NCBI RefSeq assembly: GCF_963576615.1
Contig: NC_088709.1
Span: 15,141,264-15,205,263 of the forward strand
Source of the DNA: Watersipora subatra
Lineage: Eukaryota > Bryozoa > Gymnolaemata > Cheilostomatida > Watersiporidae
DNA: 64,000 nucleotides
Direction: 5' to 3'
Positions 45,112-56,964 of the stretch are shown here, piece by piece. The first letter of the stretch is position 1. Every line of letters begins with the position of its first letter. Below the pieces are notes generated by a model. The model was not told where the DNA came from. It searched no databases and saw only the letters and a program-made list of their open reading frames with translations. The position numbers were made by a program, and so were the translations under genes.

Positions 45112-45202
45112 TCAGGAGTTTCAGATCACTAGGCCATAGCTACCCTCACCTATAACAGTCAGAAGTTTCAGATCACTAGGCCATAGCTACCCTTACCTAC
45201 AA
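45112..45202. repeat. Tandem duplication of about 46 bp
   Basis: GTCAG.AGTTTCAGATCACT then AGGCCATAGCTACCCT.ACCT is present twice in a row with few differences. Confidence 0.85.
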
Positions 45203-45867
45203 CAAAAGAATACTGTTAGTATGCTGAAAACTGAGTTTCGATTTTCTGCTGATTTTTAGTCAATAGTTTGATAGTTGATACAATTATTTAAAAAAGTCCA
45301 GTATGGCGCTTTGCCAACTAAGTAAGTGAAGCACTTAGAAAAGCACTTGAATAGCCGCAGTGATTCTTGACACTACCAGCAGGTTGTTCGGCTAATGACA
45401 CAGAATGTACCTTCCTAGCACTCATAACTGGCTTGTGAGCATTGCATGGTTTTGAGACAGTGTGTCAAGCCAATAAGCGTAGTTTCTTTGCTACGTTTTG
45501 ACATATTTGCACCTCCAGCCACACGTTTCGAATGATTGCTAGATGTCGAATATATATTGCGTGTACATATTATATGTTGTGCAATTTTTCCTACAGAGTG
45601 TTAGAGTTGGTTGCCATAAGAGATTAAGGATTAAAAGCAATAAAACTAATATGAGCTCACGACGCCCATATTTGTAGTCTGTCTCTCATAAGTTAATTAT
45701 CTTTAATGTTTTAATGAGGTTCTTTGACCTCCACAACAAAAAGTAATATTTTTCTCGTATAGGCTTTATGAAACCATTTCTTTGGCAAGTTGCGTGTGCC
45801 GTTGATTTGCATCAAAAACACTACTGTGGAATTTCAAAGAAATACTGAAAATATCATTGTTACACCT

Positions 45868-45975
45868 TGCTGTCACAACCAGGGGCCTTTTTTGGGGAAT
45901 TGAACCCCCAACCTGCTTTGGTCAGCGCGCTTGCCTGGTCAGGTGATCTAGATCTATAGGCCATGCATCTCGAGT
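45868..45975 (-). repeat. tRNA-like head of a family B SINE (minus)
   Basis: The minus strand reads GGTTGGGGGTTCAATTCCCC (B box GGTTCAATTCC) followed by AAAAAAGGCCCCTGGTTGTG, as in the head-to-body junction at 51430. The rest of the element is missing. Confidence 0.5.
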
Positions 45976-47159
45976 GCTACTGATCTGCCCACTAGTTTAT
46001 GAAGCAATCAAGTGAAAAGAACTCCTCGAACTCCTTTTAACAACTGCTGTGTAAATACTAGATGTATTACTAATGAGAAGGAAAGTTATTTTGTGCTAAA
46101 TTACTAAATAGATTAATTCATTAAAAACATATTTAAATGTTCATTTTCCACGCAGCACTTGAGCTGCGTAGCATGGAGACATCGATCTTAAACATCTGCG
46201 CGTAGCCTTATATCTCTGGTCATCTCGGCTCCTACGCTCAAGGGAGTCTCTTTTGCAAGGTTTGTGACTCTCTTATCTACGCTGACATTTTTTAAACTTC
46301 CAAGGTACGCCTTTTTTATAACTTAAACGTTCCTGTGGATAATCAGTCATAGACCTGGATTGATGCCAGCTAGTTCCGCCTAGGCTTGTCTACGCCACAA
46401 CCATATTTGGTGACTTAAGCTAATGAGTTTCCTAGCATGCATCAGTTTTTAGCAAAAAGCTCGGAGTTGCGAATTAGCGAGTTCTTAGTCATAAGAACCC
46501 TACCTGTTCTCACTTGCTCTTACGTGATTAGGTGACGCAGATTTGAATAATGTGGTTTCCTTTCACTTCTGTTATTTCCATGGTGGCCGAGTGTAAGTCA
46601 TGTTTTTAATAATAGCCCATCATAAATGTATATTAGTAAACCCACCAGATGCAAATCTAGAGAAATACCCATTATTTTTACTCAGACCACAGATAATTAT
46701 TGTTAGTCACCAAAACAACTTTGTGAGTTTTTATAACTCTAATAATCTACCAGTATACAATTATAGGCATTACTAATGACTTAGGGCTTTCCTAAAACAG
46801 CTCTTTGATTTATAAGACAGTTTTATGAGCAGGAAACAGACAGTTGAACATTTCTTTCTAATGGGCTATTTTATTCAGTGATGAATGCAACGTTTTAAGT
46901 TATTGGATGTGACACACACACACGCGCGCATGACTTTGATAAAACTAATTATATAAATAGCTATCGTTTTTGCAATATTTTTACTAACATAAATTGGAAT
47001 ACGACAAATTTTTAATTCTTGTTTCCTATTGAGCGCTCTACGAGTGGATTTCTTCACATTAAAAAAATAATGTGGCCCACACCATTGCTCTATAGTTTGT
47101 ACGGCAGCCTTTTGATGATTATCGAGCTACTGACGATCTCCTCCTTCTAGTCAGCTGTT

Positions 47160-47545
47160 TTATTCAGCTAGAAATGAAACATTACTAGCGATACACAACA
47201 CCTAACTTTAGTGAAAGCTCACTATGCAAGGCTATCGCAGTTGTAATATTTTTACCAAAGTACAGTTTGAATCAAAATTAAATAACTCAGCCCTAATCTA
47301 ATCATACAAATAACAACAATCATATTCCATTTGTGGTTACTGAAGTAGTACTCAACATGATTTCTACTGTTAAACTCAGTACTAAATGTTAATCAATTTG
47401 AGGTCTCTGTCAAGAAACTGGTAGGTAACAAGATAAAATGTAAACAACTCACTGAAGGTCTACTAACTTAACTATGAATTCAGAATGTCTTCTTTAAAAA
47501 ACAATACTTGACATTTTAATTATCAAACTACATATGCGTGAGCAT
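47160..47545 (+). repeat. Repeat C, copy 1
   Basis: About 385 bases are collinear with 55622-56012, including TTAAACTCAG.AC.AAATGT, ATCAATTTGAGGT, AACAAGATAAAAT and AAAAACAATACTTGACAT. No coding capacity or terminal motif was recognised. Confidence 0.75.
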
Positions 47546-47838
47546 GTCGTTTCAAGGTAGAAAAGAGAATTGTAACCTCTAAAAGTTGGTGTTTTAAAAC
47601 TAGAGGATCTTTATTACTAATATTTCTTGTGGCTGCTACAACACCAAGCATAGAACGAAAAATTTTAGTCATATAAAAAAGAGAAGGTATATAAAATATA
47701 TATAGATGTATAAAGAATATAGATTTGAACATACGTAGGTAGGCCTGTATACATTTACATAATATATATAGACAACATAAAACTCTAAACAACTATACTT
47801 TAGAGTGCCAGCTGCTTCGTCTTTAATCAGACTTATCA

Positions 47839-48153
47839 GTGGAGTATATAGCAGCATGGGAGACAAACCCTAACCATAATACAGTAGAGTGTATAGCAGC
47901 ATGGGAGACAAACCCTAACCATAGTACAGTAGAGTGTATAGCAGCATGGGAGACAACCCCTAACCATATTGCAGTGGAGTATAGAGCAACATGGGAGACA
48001 AACCTTAATCATATTGCACTGGAGTGTAGAGCAACATGGGAGACAAACCCTAACCATATTGCTGTGGAGTGTATAGCAGCATGGGAGACAAACCCTAACC
48101 ATATTACAGTGGAGTTTATAGCAGCGTGGGAGACAAACCCTAACCATATTGTC
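47839..48153. repeat. 45-bp minisatellite, seven units
   Basis: Seven units of GTGGAGTGTATAGCAGCATG plus GGAGACAAACCCTAACCATATTACA occur with scattered substitutions. Because 45 is a multiple of 3 and the unit lacks stops in several frames, both strands stay open: plus reads VECIAAWETNPNHIT repeats up to 48207, minus reads MVRVCLPCCYTLHCN repeats. Three different frames are open, which points to a repeat effect rather than a gene, although expression cannot be excluded. Confidence 0.9.
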
Positions 48154-49030
48154 AGGAAACTTGTATTACAGCAATTTAAGGACTTATTTAGCACCAACCC
48201 AGAGTGAACGACCTGTCAAACAGCGTGCTTGACATAACGCCATGGAAATTATATAACCTTCATAGCGCTCAACCAATGCAAGCGCAGATAATGAAGTACT
48301 AATGTATTATTATATTGGTACATATGAACTATATTATAGTTCCTATTATTAGAATAAGGAGTAGGCAGTCTGCAGTTTTGAATAGCATATAGTTCAATCC
48401 TACTGACTTGCAAGCATCTTATCTGTCTCTCATCTGTAGTCTGTATCATTAGTTGTCAAGGTCACCACCAGGCTAAAATTCACAGAACTCCACAGCGCTG
48501 TGGAACCCTGACCATGCTTGGCTACTTATAACCAATGAATGTCAATTGTGCTTGCAAATTGAATGACATGTTGGATGTAAACTTCTATTTTATCTTCTTG
48601 ATTTAAATGCCACTCAAGGTTTTCTGTACGAGCGTTTCATCGCTGTCAACTATGTTACATCATAGTGCAAACGTGAATCATCGCTGACAATTGATAGTTT
48701 TATATAATTGTCTGGAACAAAAAACGTGACTGTAATTTACATAATTTGCGGTCGGCCAAGTGATCTGCATGAGTCAACTCGACTATGAATAAATTCACTT
48801 GTTCTTTTAGTCACTTACATAAATGATTAATTTAGCAGTCAATTCTTTTACGGAAAGACGGCTGGACCTCACCAAAGATTAATCACCTTTGAGCTGGTTA
48901 TACACGCAATATCTCTAAACATATAACACCAAGATCTGGTAGTTAGGTTGTAAGTTAATAGACGCACTGTTAATAGTCTGTTCAGATACTCCTCACAGAA
49001 TGTTAGAGGACTATCAACATTCTGTCAACA

Positions 49031-49082
49031 GTCTGCTAACATACTGTAACGTTAACAGGCTGTTACCAAAATGTTAGCAGAC
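49031..49082. repeat. Nested inverted repeats of a TGTTAGCAGAC motif
   Basis: GTCTGCTAACAT (49031-49042) pairs perfectly with ATGTTAGCAGAC (49071-49082). The interval contains CTGTAACGTTAACAG-like palindromes, and further degenerate CTGTTAACAG / CTGCTAAC motifs occur from 48960 to 49125. Confidence 0.75.
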
Positions 49083-49387
49083 AGCAGAATGTTTACAGAT
49101 TTTTAATAGACTGCTAACAACGAAATTTTGAAATGATATCATCAACTAAAAACAAAATCTTATCAAAAAGAATTATACTAAAGTATTCAATTATCATGTC
49201 ATGTTATTGTGAGAGTAATACTCCCACAATAATAATTTACAAGGTTTTGTTTAAGTATCATTGCTAGCTCATTCTCAAACCTATGGTAAATTTATTTAAA
49301 TCTGCATACCGAACTCTCTCCGTATCAAAAAAAGACTCAGCTGGCTGTTCAGACCTTTTTATCATCTAATGACCAGAGGTTTGGTGA

Positions 49388-49620
49388 TACTACATCTACC
49401 ATCATATGTTTCAGTTCATGAACTTTCTCTTACTACAACCTTCAATTCACTATCCCAACTCTATTAGACTCTATTACTATTAGATTACCAACTTTTAAAA
49501 CAATTTTGTTCAAACTCACTCAAAAATTCCTGATTTCTGTCTTCGCGTTTTTGTTTTTATATGTAATAAAAAATATCGTTTTGTTGATGATTTACTAATG
49601 CCAATAAAAAGTTATACATG
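49388..49620 (+). repeat. Repeat D, copy 3
   Basis: Collinear with 40128-40372; ends TGCCAATAAAAAGTTATACA. This copy keeps the AATAAA that the partial copy at 20165 also carries, in the same orientation. Confidence 0.75.
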
Positions 49621-49695
49621 GATGTGTATTGGTTAACCTTTTTGATTAACACCATAATTTTCCAGAAACTAAAAAAATAGTTTTGGGTTCATGGC

Positions 49696-49960
49696 TACTA
49701 CCAGTACTCTGTGAAGTCAAGAGCACCTGACCTTTGAACTATAGATTGGAGTTCAATCCCAGATAAGGCCAGCAGTGGTGGCAGAAATGGCATTCAATTT
49801 CAAATTGTTCGCTGAAACTGTGCATGTCTCCAGTCGTCGAGGTTCCCTTGCCACTGGACTCAGACATGTCCAGCCAAAATTACAGAGTCATTGTGCAACG
49901 ATACTCATGAAAAAACATGTCCACAGTCTATGATTGCAAGAGGTTAAGCAGACATACTAG
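49696..49960 (+). repeat. SINE family B, plus copy with tRNA-like head
   Basis: It begins with a tRNA-like head (AGTCAAGAGCACCTGACCTT, then B box GGAGTTCAATCCC). The body follows: TGCATGTCTCCAGTCG, TTCCCTTGCCACTGGACTCA, GACATGTCCAGCCAAAATTA, CAGAGTCATTGTGCAACGA. The order is the reverse complement of 51205-51490, which fixes the family orientation: tRNA head first, unique body second. Confidence 0.7.
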
Positions 49961-50329
49961 AGTTTTAAGGGATTGTCTACCTACACACTCATACTAGGGA
50001 AATCCAGCCAGAGTTATATGGAGTTTATTCCAACTCTTGGAAAACAATAATTGGAAATTGAAATTTCCAACGATGAAATTTTATTCAAAAGCTGATGGAT
50101 AAGAGATGGCAGAGTAAACCTAAACAGGTAAAATGTTACACTTTCAACAAGAAACCATGCATCCAGCGCCTTGCCAACACTTGAGAAGATGGCACAGTTT
50201 TATTTTACTATTATAACAATATATCCTCTGCTGCCAATTCAAAGTTATTCAATTATCTTACGGAAGCTATTCACATATATATAATTATGTATTATAATTA
50301 TTATAATGCACAAGTAAGACTTGGGAATT

Positions 50330-50899
50330 TTTTCTTCGTTCCTGATGTCACAGGCTTTCATTCAAGTGACCTCCTCTGAGCAGATTCAAAATGGAACACA
50401 AGTCTCATTAGCCAAAACAATTCTATTCAAAGTTGTTCCTTTCCTTTCTAATTCTAGTAAGGCTATACCTGACTGCTATCAGACTCTGTTCTCTGTGGAT
50501 GTCTGTAAGCATCATTACAACCTACCAAGCACTTACTTTACTGAATCCCAGTGTTTCATGCACTATTCCGGGTACAGTACCAAGAGAGACTGCTAACTTC
50601 TCCGCTATGTCATTCATTTTAACCCTTTTATCAACTAAGATGAGTTGTTTAATGCCGTTAATGGTGTCAGAAATTGAAATGTCTACTGTCTGCGACTTCA
50701 CTCTTCATCTTAAATCTCGATTCTGCTTTCCTTGAAAGCTCGGGTCCATTCATAACATGATGACTGTGACGGGCAGTTACAACTGTATTGTTCCTTCGTT
50801 CTAGGGTATATTTCACATGTTTTAACACCTTTGGCTTACACAAACCTTATTACAGCCTTCTGCTCCAGGTTTGAGTACCTTTCTGTTTGGCGGCCATGT
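50330..50899 (-). pseudogene. Decayed mariner-like transposase
   Basis: Read on the minus strand from ATG GCC GCC at about 50899, fragments in shifting frames spell the N-terminal half of a mariner/FLJ37770-type transposase. There is a first helix-turn-helix lead (EQKAVIRF), then YEWTRAFKES. Next comes the second helix-turn-helix, VKMNDIAEKLAVSLGTVPGI, followed by VHETLGFSKVSAW, and then MLTDIHREQ. A remnant of the first catalytic block follows, RIVLANETC where mariner enzymes have DET. Stops and frameshifts break it repeatedly, and the catalytic aspartate is changed. No terminal repeats were found. The plus-strand frames at 50321-50735 are shadows. Confidence 0.75.
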
Positions 50900-51204
50900 T
50901 GAATTATCAAAAATGAAAGAAATTGAACGAGTTTGATGATGAAATTCTGTTCATAAGATTGTAGCTCTGCAAAAACTGAGTGCTTAAAATTTGAACATCC
51001 TGCAATGACTGGCACAGGAATAACACATTAGAACTGTTCTAATATGACTCGAGTTGAATGCACTCGGTTTTCAAAGCAGTTTACAGCTAAAACACTTGTA
51101 GCCGCCTTCTTAACTTCTTGCAATCTACTGATACAACATTAACTAGTACAAATTTTGATGAGGTTGTATTAGAGTTTTAGCTCAAAATTACCACTCACAG
51201 TTTC

Positions 51205-51490
51205 TGAGCGCATAAGCGATCTCTTGAGGATCGATTATGAGATCTGCTTTGCTTGCCGCAAGCAGACCTCGTGTGTTTTAATCGAATTGTTGCACAAATA
51301 ATGGCTCTGTAATCTTGCATGAACATGTCTGTATTCAGTCTGAAGGAAACCATATGACTGGAGACACGCCCTGTTGCAGAGAGCAATTCAAGGCTGGATG
51401 TCATTCCTGTCACCAATAGTGACCTTTTCTGGGATTTGAACCCCCTACCCGTTGTTTGCTGGTCGGACTTTCTATACCACTGGTCCCTGC
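51205..51490 (-). repeat. SINE family B, nearly full-length (minus)
   Basis: In reverse complement the element starts with a tRNA-like head containing B box GGGGGTTCAAATCCCAG. It then has AAAAGGTCACTATTGGTGAC, GAATGACATCCAGCC, AGGGCGTGTCTCCAGTC, GACATGTTCATGCAAGATTA and CAGAGCCATTATTTGTGCAA. The distal part carries a local inverted repeat (GAGCGCATAAGCGATC / GATCGATTATGAGATC region). Confidence 0.7.
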
Positions 51491-52790
51491 TGCAAGTGGG
51501 CTACAACAATCGCCAGTTTTTAAGCAGTCTTCTCCCTGCGCTCTCAACCTACTCAGAACTTTGCTTGGGTTTAAAAGTTTTTAAAATGTTTGTCTAACAA
51601 AGCGAACTTGTTGACTTTTCAACTACGCCTCGCTTTGACGTCATGAAACACGCTTACTAATTGCTCTTTAGCAAATCATCAAAAGTTTAATAGAGTCGTA
51701 TTTCATACGGTGCGTCTTTCTGATAGCCTTTTGTTTGCTCTGTTGTTTTATCGCTATTGTATGAGTTGATGTTGCTACACTCTTGAGACGACTTCATCCA
51801 ACGTCATTGCTTTTCCTTCTCGGTGTCAGTTTGTACCAGTGATTAAACATTGCTTGCTATTTTGATGAGTTGTGTGTTTTGGTTACCATGTTTGCTTTTT
51901 TGTTCACTCAGACACAAGCCATGACTGATACTTCATCGCTATTTTTATATTTTTGATATGAGCTTGCATTTTATCATTGGAACTAGCAAAACAAAGTCAA
52001 CTATGATTGTAATATTAATATTTTAAGAGAAATGAACATTCTCACTTTTTCAAATATTGTATGTAAGCTATATCGTAAAGATAATCAACTAAAGGTTTGA
52101 AAAAGCCATGTGTTGCAAACATCGTTTTTTTAAAAAATAACTCAAAGTAGATTAAATTGAAAATACCTTAACACTTTATGTCAACCCATTTATTTGATTT
52201 GATCGACTAACTGTTGCCCTCTTCATGATTTTTGTATGGTATAAATTAGAAAACATTTCAATTTCATTTCTGTTTGAAATGAAATTATTAATTTATTAAT
52301 TATTAAATTATTCAATAAAGTAGTAACAATAATAAAACTGCGGAAACACGTTTCAAATTCGCTTCACTTTTTTATGAGCTGATTTGGGATTTAACTCTAC
52401 GCAGCTATGGCCTAATGGGTTCTTAAAACACTGCTATATTTAGCAACCCTCAGGCTATGATAAACACTCTGCATTCCTCTGTTACTCGGCACCATTGGCG
52501 TCAGACGATTCTCCGCATTCCAGGTGTGATAACGGTCACAGGCACCAAGGCCTGTTTTTCAGCCTCTCATTTGCCAGTATCGATGTGAGAAAAATTTTTT
52601 AAAAGCCAAAGTTACGTTTAAAAAATTCCTGTTGCGATTATTGTCAAAATTTATTTGAAGTAGCAATAATATTCCATTAAATATGAATTAAGGTGATAAG
52701 TGAGTCAGTGAGGCGTTATATAGAAACTGCGTCGCGTGACTCGTCATGTTATCTCTGAATCAGTTTGAAACAAAGCTTGTCTAGGATGGC
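51491..52790. other. Segment without recognised gene
   Basis: A CRE-like TGACGTCA lies near 51638 in a slightly GC-richer patch, and a small A/T palindromic cluster near 52275-52320. No exon was supported. Confidence 0.35.
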
Positions 52791-52937
52791 ATGAAAAGTT
52801 CAGGCTATCAGCATATCGCTACACCGAGTACCCTTCCTACACAGTCAACAGACCCTCCCTCGATTCTCTGTGGGTCGAATACTCAGGGGGACAGTCTCTC
52901 GTACGAATGCAAATGCGGTTTGCTTAATTATTTTTAG
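52791..52937 (+). CDS. Short open frame, possible first exon
   Basis: A 48-codon frame begins at ATG 52791 and reads MKSSGYQHIATPSTLPTQST, then DPPSILCGSNTQGDSLSYEC and KCGLLNYF before TAG. The nucleotide composition is distinctly less AT-rich than the flanks, and a second plus frame is also open, so coding status is uncertain. It contains no signal peptide and no known domain. Confidence 0.25.
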   Translation: MKSSGYQHIATPSTLPTQSTDPPSILCGSNTQGDSLSYECKCGLLNYF

Positions 52938-54584
52938 TGCAACCTCTATAACCTCTGTACTTCCAATTTTAGCAAATTGATTTTAAATTACGGACAAATG
53001 AAAGCTTTTTGTTTCTTTATATTGATTTAAATTGTAGTAACTGTCTGGAGCACCAAAAAGGGAAAATGTTTAATTATAATGTGTTAATGATATGTTGGCA
53101 AATTAATAAATTAACATCTATAAACAATGTCGGTGTCCTTAATGATAAATTGACTTCACTTACCCTGGGCAGCATGCCAAAAATAGATGTGGTTAAATTT
53201 ATCTGGATTAAACTTGTTTGTTATCTTGCGCATACTTAATAGCCTTTTTTAATATGTACTATGTCTCTTCTGGAGAGGAGCGACCCAAACAAACTTGCGG
53301 GTAAACATTATAGAAACTGTGGCTAACTAGAAAACAGTGCTTGCATAGCCTTAAAGGGAGGAATCAAAAGACTGTTTCGAAGCGCTTTCTGTTTAGCAAA
53401 AGAGATCATGCTAATGTATTGATGTCTACTCAAGTTTGGTATGCATTCTAATGTTTTTTTACAATGCTATGTTTAAAATCACTGTGTTTCGTGATTGAAG
53501 TTAAGCATTTAGCAAAATTTCTTTTTGCAATACTTCACCAATTTTCTTAGTCAAGAATGGAATCATCACAGTATCTGGCGAACCTTTTCAAAACACAAAA
53601 CACCAATAAAAAGCAAAAACTCTTGGAACCAAAGCTAAGCTGTTAGAATGACAGCAGACGCCATTGCAAGCAAACGAAAAAGACACCAAACGCCAGCATG
53701 AGTGCAACACATTGACCTCTCCTGTCACTTGATGGTATCACTAGTCAATAGTTCTAGCTTATGCTACTCTAGCTGATTGGGTAAAGAAACTTGACCATTT
53801 AAAATAAGCCAATTTTTTATTACCCATGCAATAGGCCTACCATGCATTCATTTAGTTATTGATAAATTCCAATTTTCCTCAATTGAACAAGTGACAGATG
53901 TTTTAAAATCACTTGATAAGATATTTAGTCATAGATAATCAAATCGGGAAAGTTTAATTGAATTATCTTTTTCGTATGAGTAACAGGGTCACCCTCTTCA
54001 AAAAGTTTAACAGTCAGCTCTTGGAAGTTTCCTCGACTCATATCACTCCTGAAATATGTCGAGAGTGTCTAGGCACACTTTGTGTTACAAATAGCGCAGT
54101 CAAATATCCCAGCGTGAGAGCTTCACGCTTGAACACGATGTTTACGATTTTTTTTTCTTGGACAGTCATCGAGGTTGAACTCATGGGTAGACAGTCACCA
54201 ACTCGACATAAATGTCAATCTCTGAGACGACGGGGTGAAGCTTCTAGAAGTCATTGACATTAAAAGTATATTTAGTTTAGTATGCTGACATTTTTATGAA
54301 AAAGTGCATAAGGAAATGTTTTATGCAGACGCTTATGTTGCAGCACACTCAAGCAAAGCAATATTTCTAACATTAACTTTATAGCGTCTCAAAGTGCTGC
54401 CACCAACATATCCTGCGCTGGCAAGTACTACATGGGACATACTCCAAGAACTATCCTAAATCAACTGTAGCCCCAAAAATGAAAGAACAGATTCCTCATT
54501 AAAGAAATCTTGTAACGTGGGCCGGTACTAAATTTCAAGTGAACTTTGTAAGTTTCATAGAGTTATTATTTTTATAATAACTAA
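52938..54584. other. Segment without recognised gene
   Basis: Open frames at 53009-53239 and 53958-54257 (plus) have no motif that I can identify. No repeats with a partner in the window were seen. Confidence 0.35.
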
Positions 54585-54800
54585 CACTCTGGTAGTCCAG
54601 TATGCTGTGAGTGATCCTCAGGTTTGCTGATAAAACACAGATAATAGGTATCTGCACAGTTATCTGATGCCAAAAGGTGGCTTATTGGTACAGGTATTGG
54701 AGTGTCAGGCTGCTTAGCTCAATGTCATGAGATCGAATCCTGTGATGTGCAATCTATTTTCCAATGGTTGGCCGGAAGAACGAACACGACTCATATTGCA
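54585..54800 (+). repeat. SINE family A, copy 3
   Basis: Phrases in family order: CTGGTAGTCCAGTATGCTGT, TATCTGCACAGTTATCTGAT, an A-box-like GGCTTATTGGTACAGG, a decayed B box GAGATCGAATCC, and a 3' part TTCCAATGGTTGG.. CGAACACGACTCATATTG. The terminal TATAGTAAAG is degraded. Confidence 0.65.
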
Positions 54801-55205
54801 TGTTTTACATTGCAATAATGTAGCATAGCTATTTTTAATAATTCTATGGTTGACGATTGAAAATGGCGCATGGTCCTAGAAAAACTGATTTATAGACAAA
54901 AGAGCAATGGCAAGGACTATTTTTTCACAAGGAGCGATTCACTAGTGGTGCTGCCATTTAGATAATCAGCTCACTCCTAAAGTATTCTAGACAAATGTAT
55001 CTCACAGGGCTTCCTCAGTAGAACACACCAATTTGGCCCGATTTCAAGTATACCATACCATACCAGAGTCGTATGTCACGCAAGTGTCAGCTCTAATGTT
55101 GCCTGTAAACATCATTTCGCAAACCTGGTTTGCAAAGGTTATCAGTATCAACAGAAATGTATTTAGCGTTTTTTTTTGGCAGATGTCATCATCTGTTTCT
55201 GTTTA

Positions 55206-55305
55206 GGAACGCTTCATTTCTTCTTACACGGCGACCACAAAACTTAGAGCAATCCATTTGTGATGACAACAAGGATCTCCACATCGTGACTGATGATGTC
55301 ACAAG
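55206..55305 (+). CDS. Candidate internal exon, family unknown
   Basis: A strong acceptor (CATCATCTGTTTCTGTTTAG) precedes an open stretch reading NASFLLTRRPQNLEQSICDD, then NKDLHIVTDDVT plus two bases, followed by a donor-like GTTAAG. The composition (charged and polar, balanced codons) is coding-like. Joining it to the candidate exon at 56886 would give an immediate stop, so the two are not consecutive in this reading. No homology recognised. Confidence 0.3.
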
Positions 55306-55621
55306 GTTAAGTCACCGACCAGGTTTATGTTGACAAGCAGCCTGGGAAAGGTTACATTCTTGCAGTTGAAATTAGTCTCGTATTGTTGTGACATGAACTG
55401 TTAGAGGAGCCAGATAGGAGCACTCCGTGAAATGTGTAATGTAAGAAAAAGATTTTGCCTTGAGCGTTTCACAAGCGAGCCCGCCATATGGAATATCCCT
55501 AGCAGGCTCCCAACGAGTAGGTTGTCCCATGTGAAAAAGGAAAATTGGTGTATGCTGATGCACATTAGCATATAATTCAGCTTTTTAGTGGTTAGCGTGC
55601 AGCTGAAGATCTTTTTAATGG

Positions 55622-56012
55622 GGCTATTTTATTTAGCTAGTATCATGAAACATGGTTCATGTTAATAGCGATACCCTATACCTAATTTTTGTGAACACTC
55701 GCTATGGAAGGCTATTGCAATTGTTTTATTTTTACCAATAAAAAGTTAAAATAAATGATGAAGTACCTCAGCCCAAATTTATACATAGAAATAGCAATAA
55801 CTGTATTCTATTTAAGGATACTAAAGCAGGTTTCAACATGAATATACTGTTAAACTCAGCACAAAATGTAAATCAATTTGAGGTATGTGTATAGAAACTG
55901 GAGGGCAACAAGATAAAATATTAATACCCCACTGAAGGCTCTAAATTAAATATGTCTTCTCTAAAAAACAATACTTGACATAATTTTCATTATCAAACTA
56001 CATATATAATGT
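55622..56012 (+). repeat. Repeat C, copy 2
   Basis: This is the direct-orientation counterpart of 47160-47545, 8.5 kb away. A piece of the repeat (TACTGTTAAACTCAACACAA and ATCAATTTGATCTGTGAGTA) recurs at about 56025-56085, an internal partial duplication seen only next to this copy. Confidence 0.75.
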
Positions 56013-56885
56013 TTTTGACATTAATTTTACTGTTAAACTCAACACAAAATATTAACTTCAATCAATTTGATCTGTGAGTAATGAAGTTCTCCTGTAACGA
56101 TGTAATGGCTGACACAAGACTCACTCATATAACTATGTGTTCCCGATTTACTCTTTAGAATCAATTTCTTCTGCCAATCGTACGTGATCACGTAATATTC
56201 TAACAATTTAATAAATCAACCAAGATCTGGTGTTTATGGGTTCTCTGAGTGGTCCATGTAACAGCGAAATTAGTTACTTTTTTGTGTGACAAGTGCTATA
56301 GTCAAGCATCCATATAGGTAATGTAAGTAGAGACCCTCATATGATCTTTTATAAACTGTATGGTTTTGTTTAGGCTTGTTAGCTGACATGGCAAAGGCAT
56401 GTGACATCACAACAAGTAATTACTTTCTCATTTTTTCCTTTTTCCGTCGATCATCTCAAGGAAGTTGATTAAAACCTAACAAGATATTGCGTCATTGGTT
56501 TATCTTATAGAATTTGTGTGATGTCAGAGAGATAGTTGTTGTTTAGATATGAGTTGACAGCGACAGCAAACAAAATATCAGATAACAAAGGCCGGAGCTT
56601 CATTTGGATTGTGCAACATTTCCTAGCTAGTAACTGATACCTCAATATTCACAATCTATACGCAGGTGAGACCACTATTGGAACTAAAAAGGGATACAAA
56701 CGGCCAGACACATTGCAAGTCTAAAATAACGGATAGACTAGGATTTGGGTGTTTAATGATTTAAATTTTGAGATTTTTTTGTCACAAGTATTCTGACTGA
56801 TGAATTGTTCTTGCATAGGTAAGCAGTCCTCACAGTTGCCAAAGCCAATTCGTTTTATCAATATAAAATTTTTGTTTTTGATCAG

Positions 56886-56964
56886 GTGATAAACTCTTTG
56901 AATGGAAAAATGGCAAGAGCAAGTTTTGATGAAAGTTTTTCAGAGGCTCTTCAAATAATACATG
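56886..56964 (+). CDS. Candidate internal exon, family unknown
   Basis: The acceptor TTTTTGTTTTTGATCAG and the consensus donor CATG then GTGAGT enclose 79 bases open in one frame: VINSLNGKMARASFDESFSE then ALQIIH plus one base. Splice signals on both sides are among the best in the window, but the family is not recognised and no partner exon was found. Confidence 0.35.

Noticed and set aside
50321..50735. Two plus-strand frames of 91 and 100 codons
   Set aside because: Antisense shadows of the mariner transposase relic.
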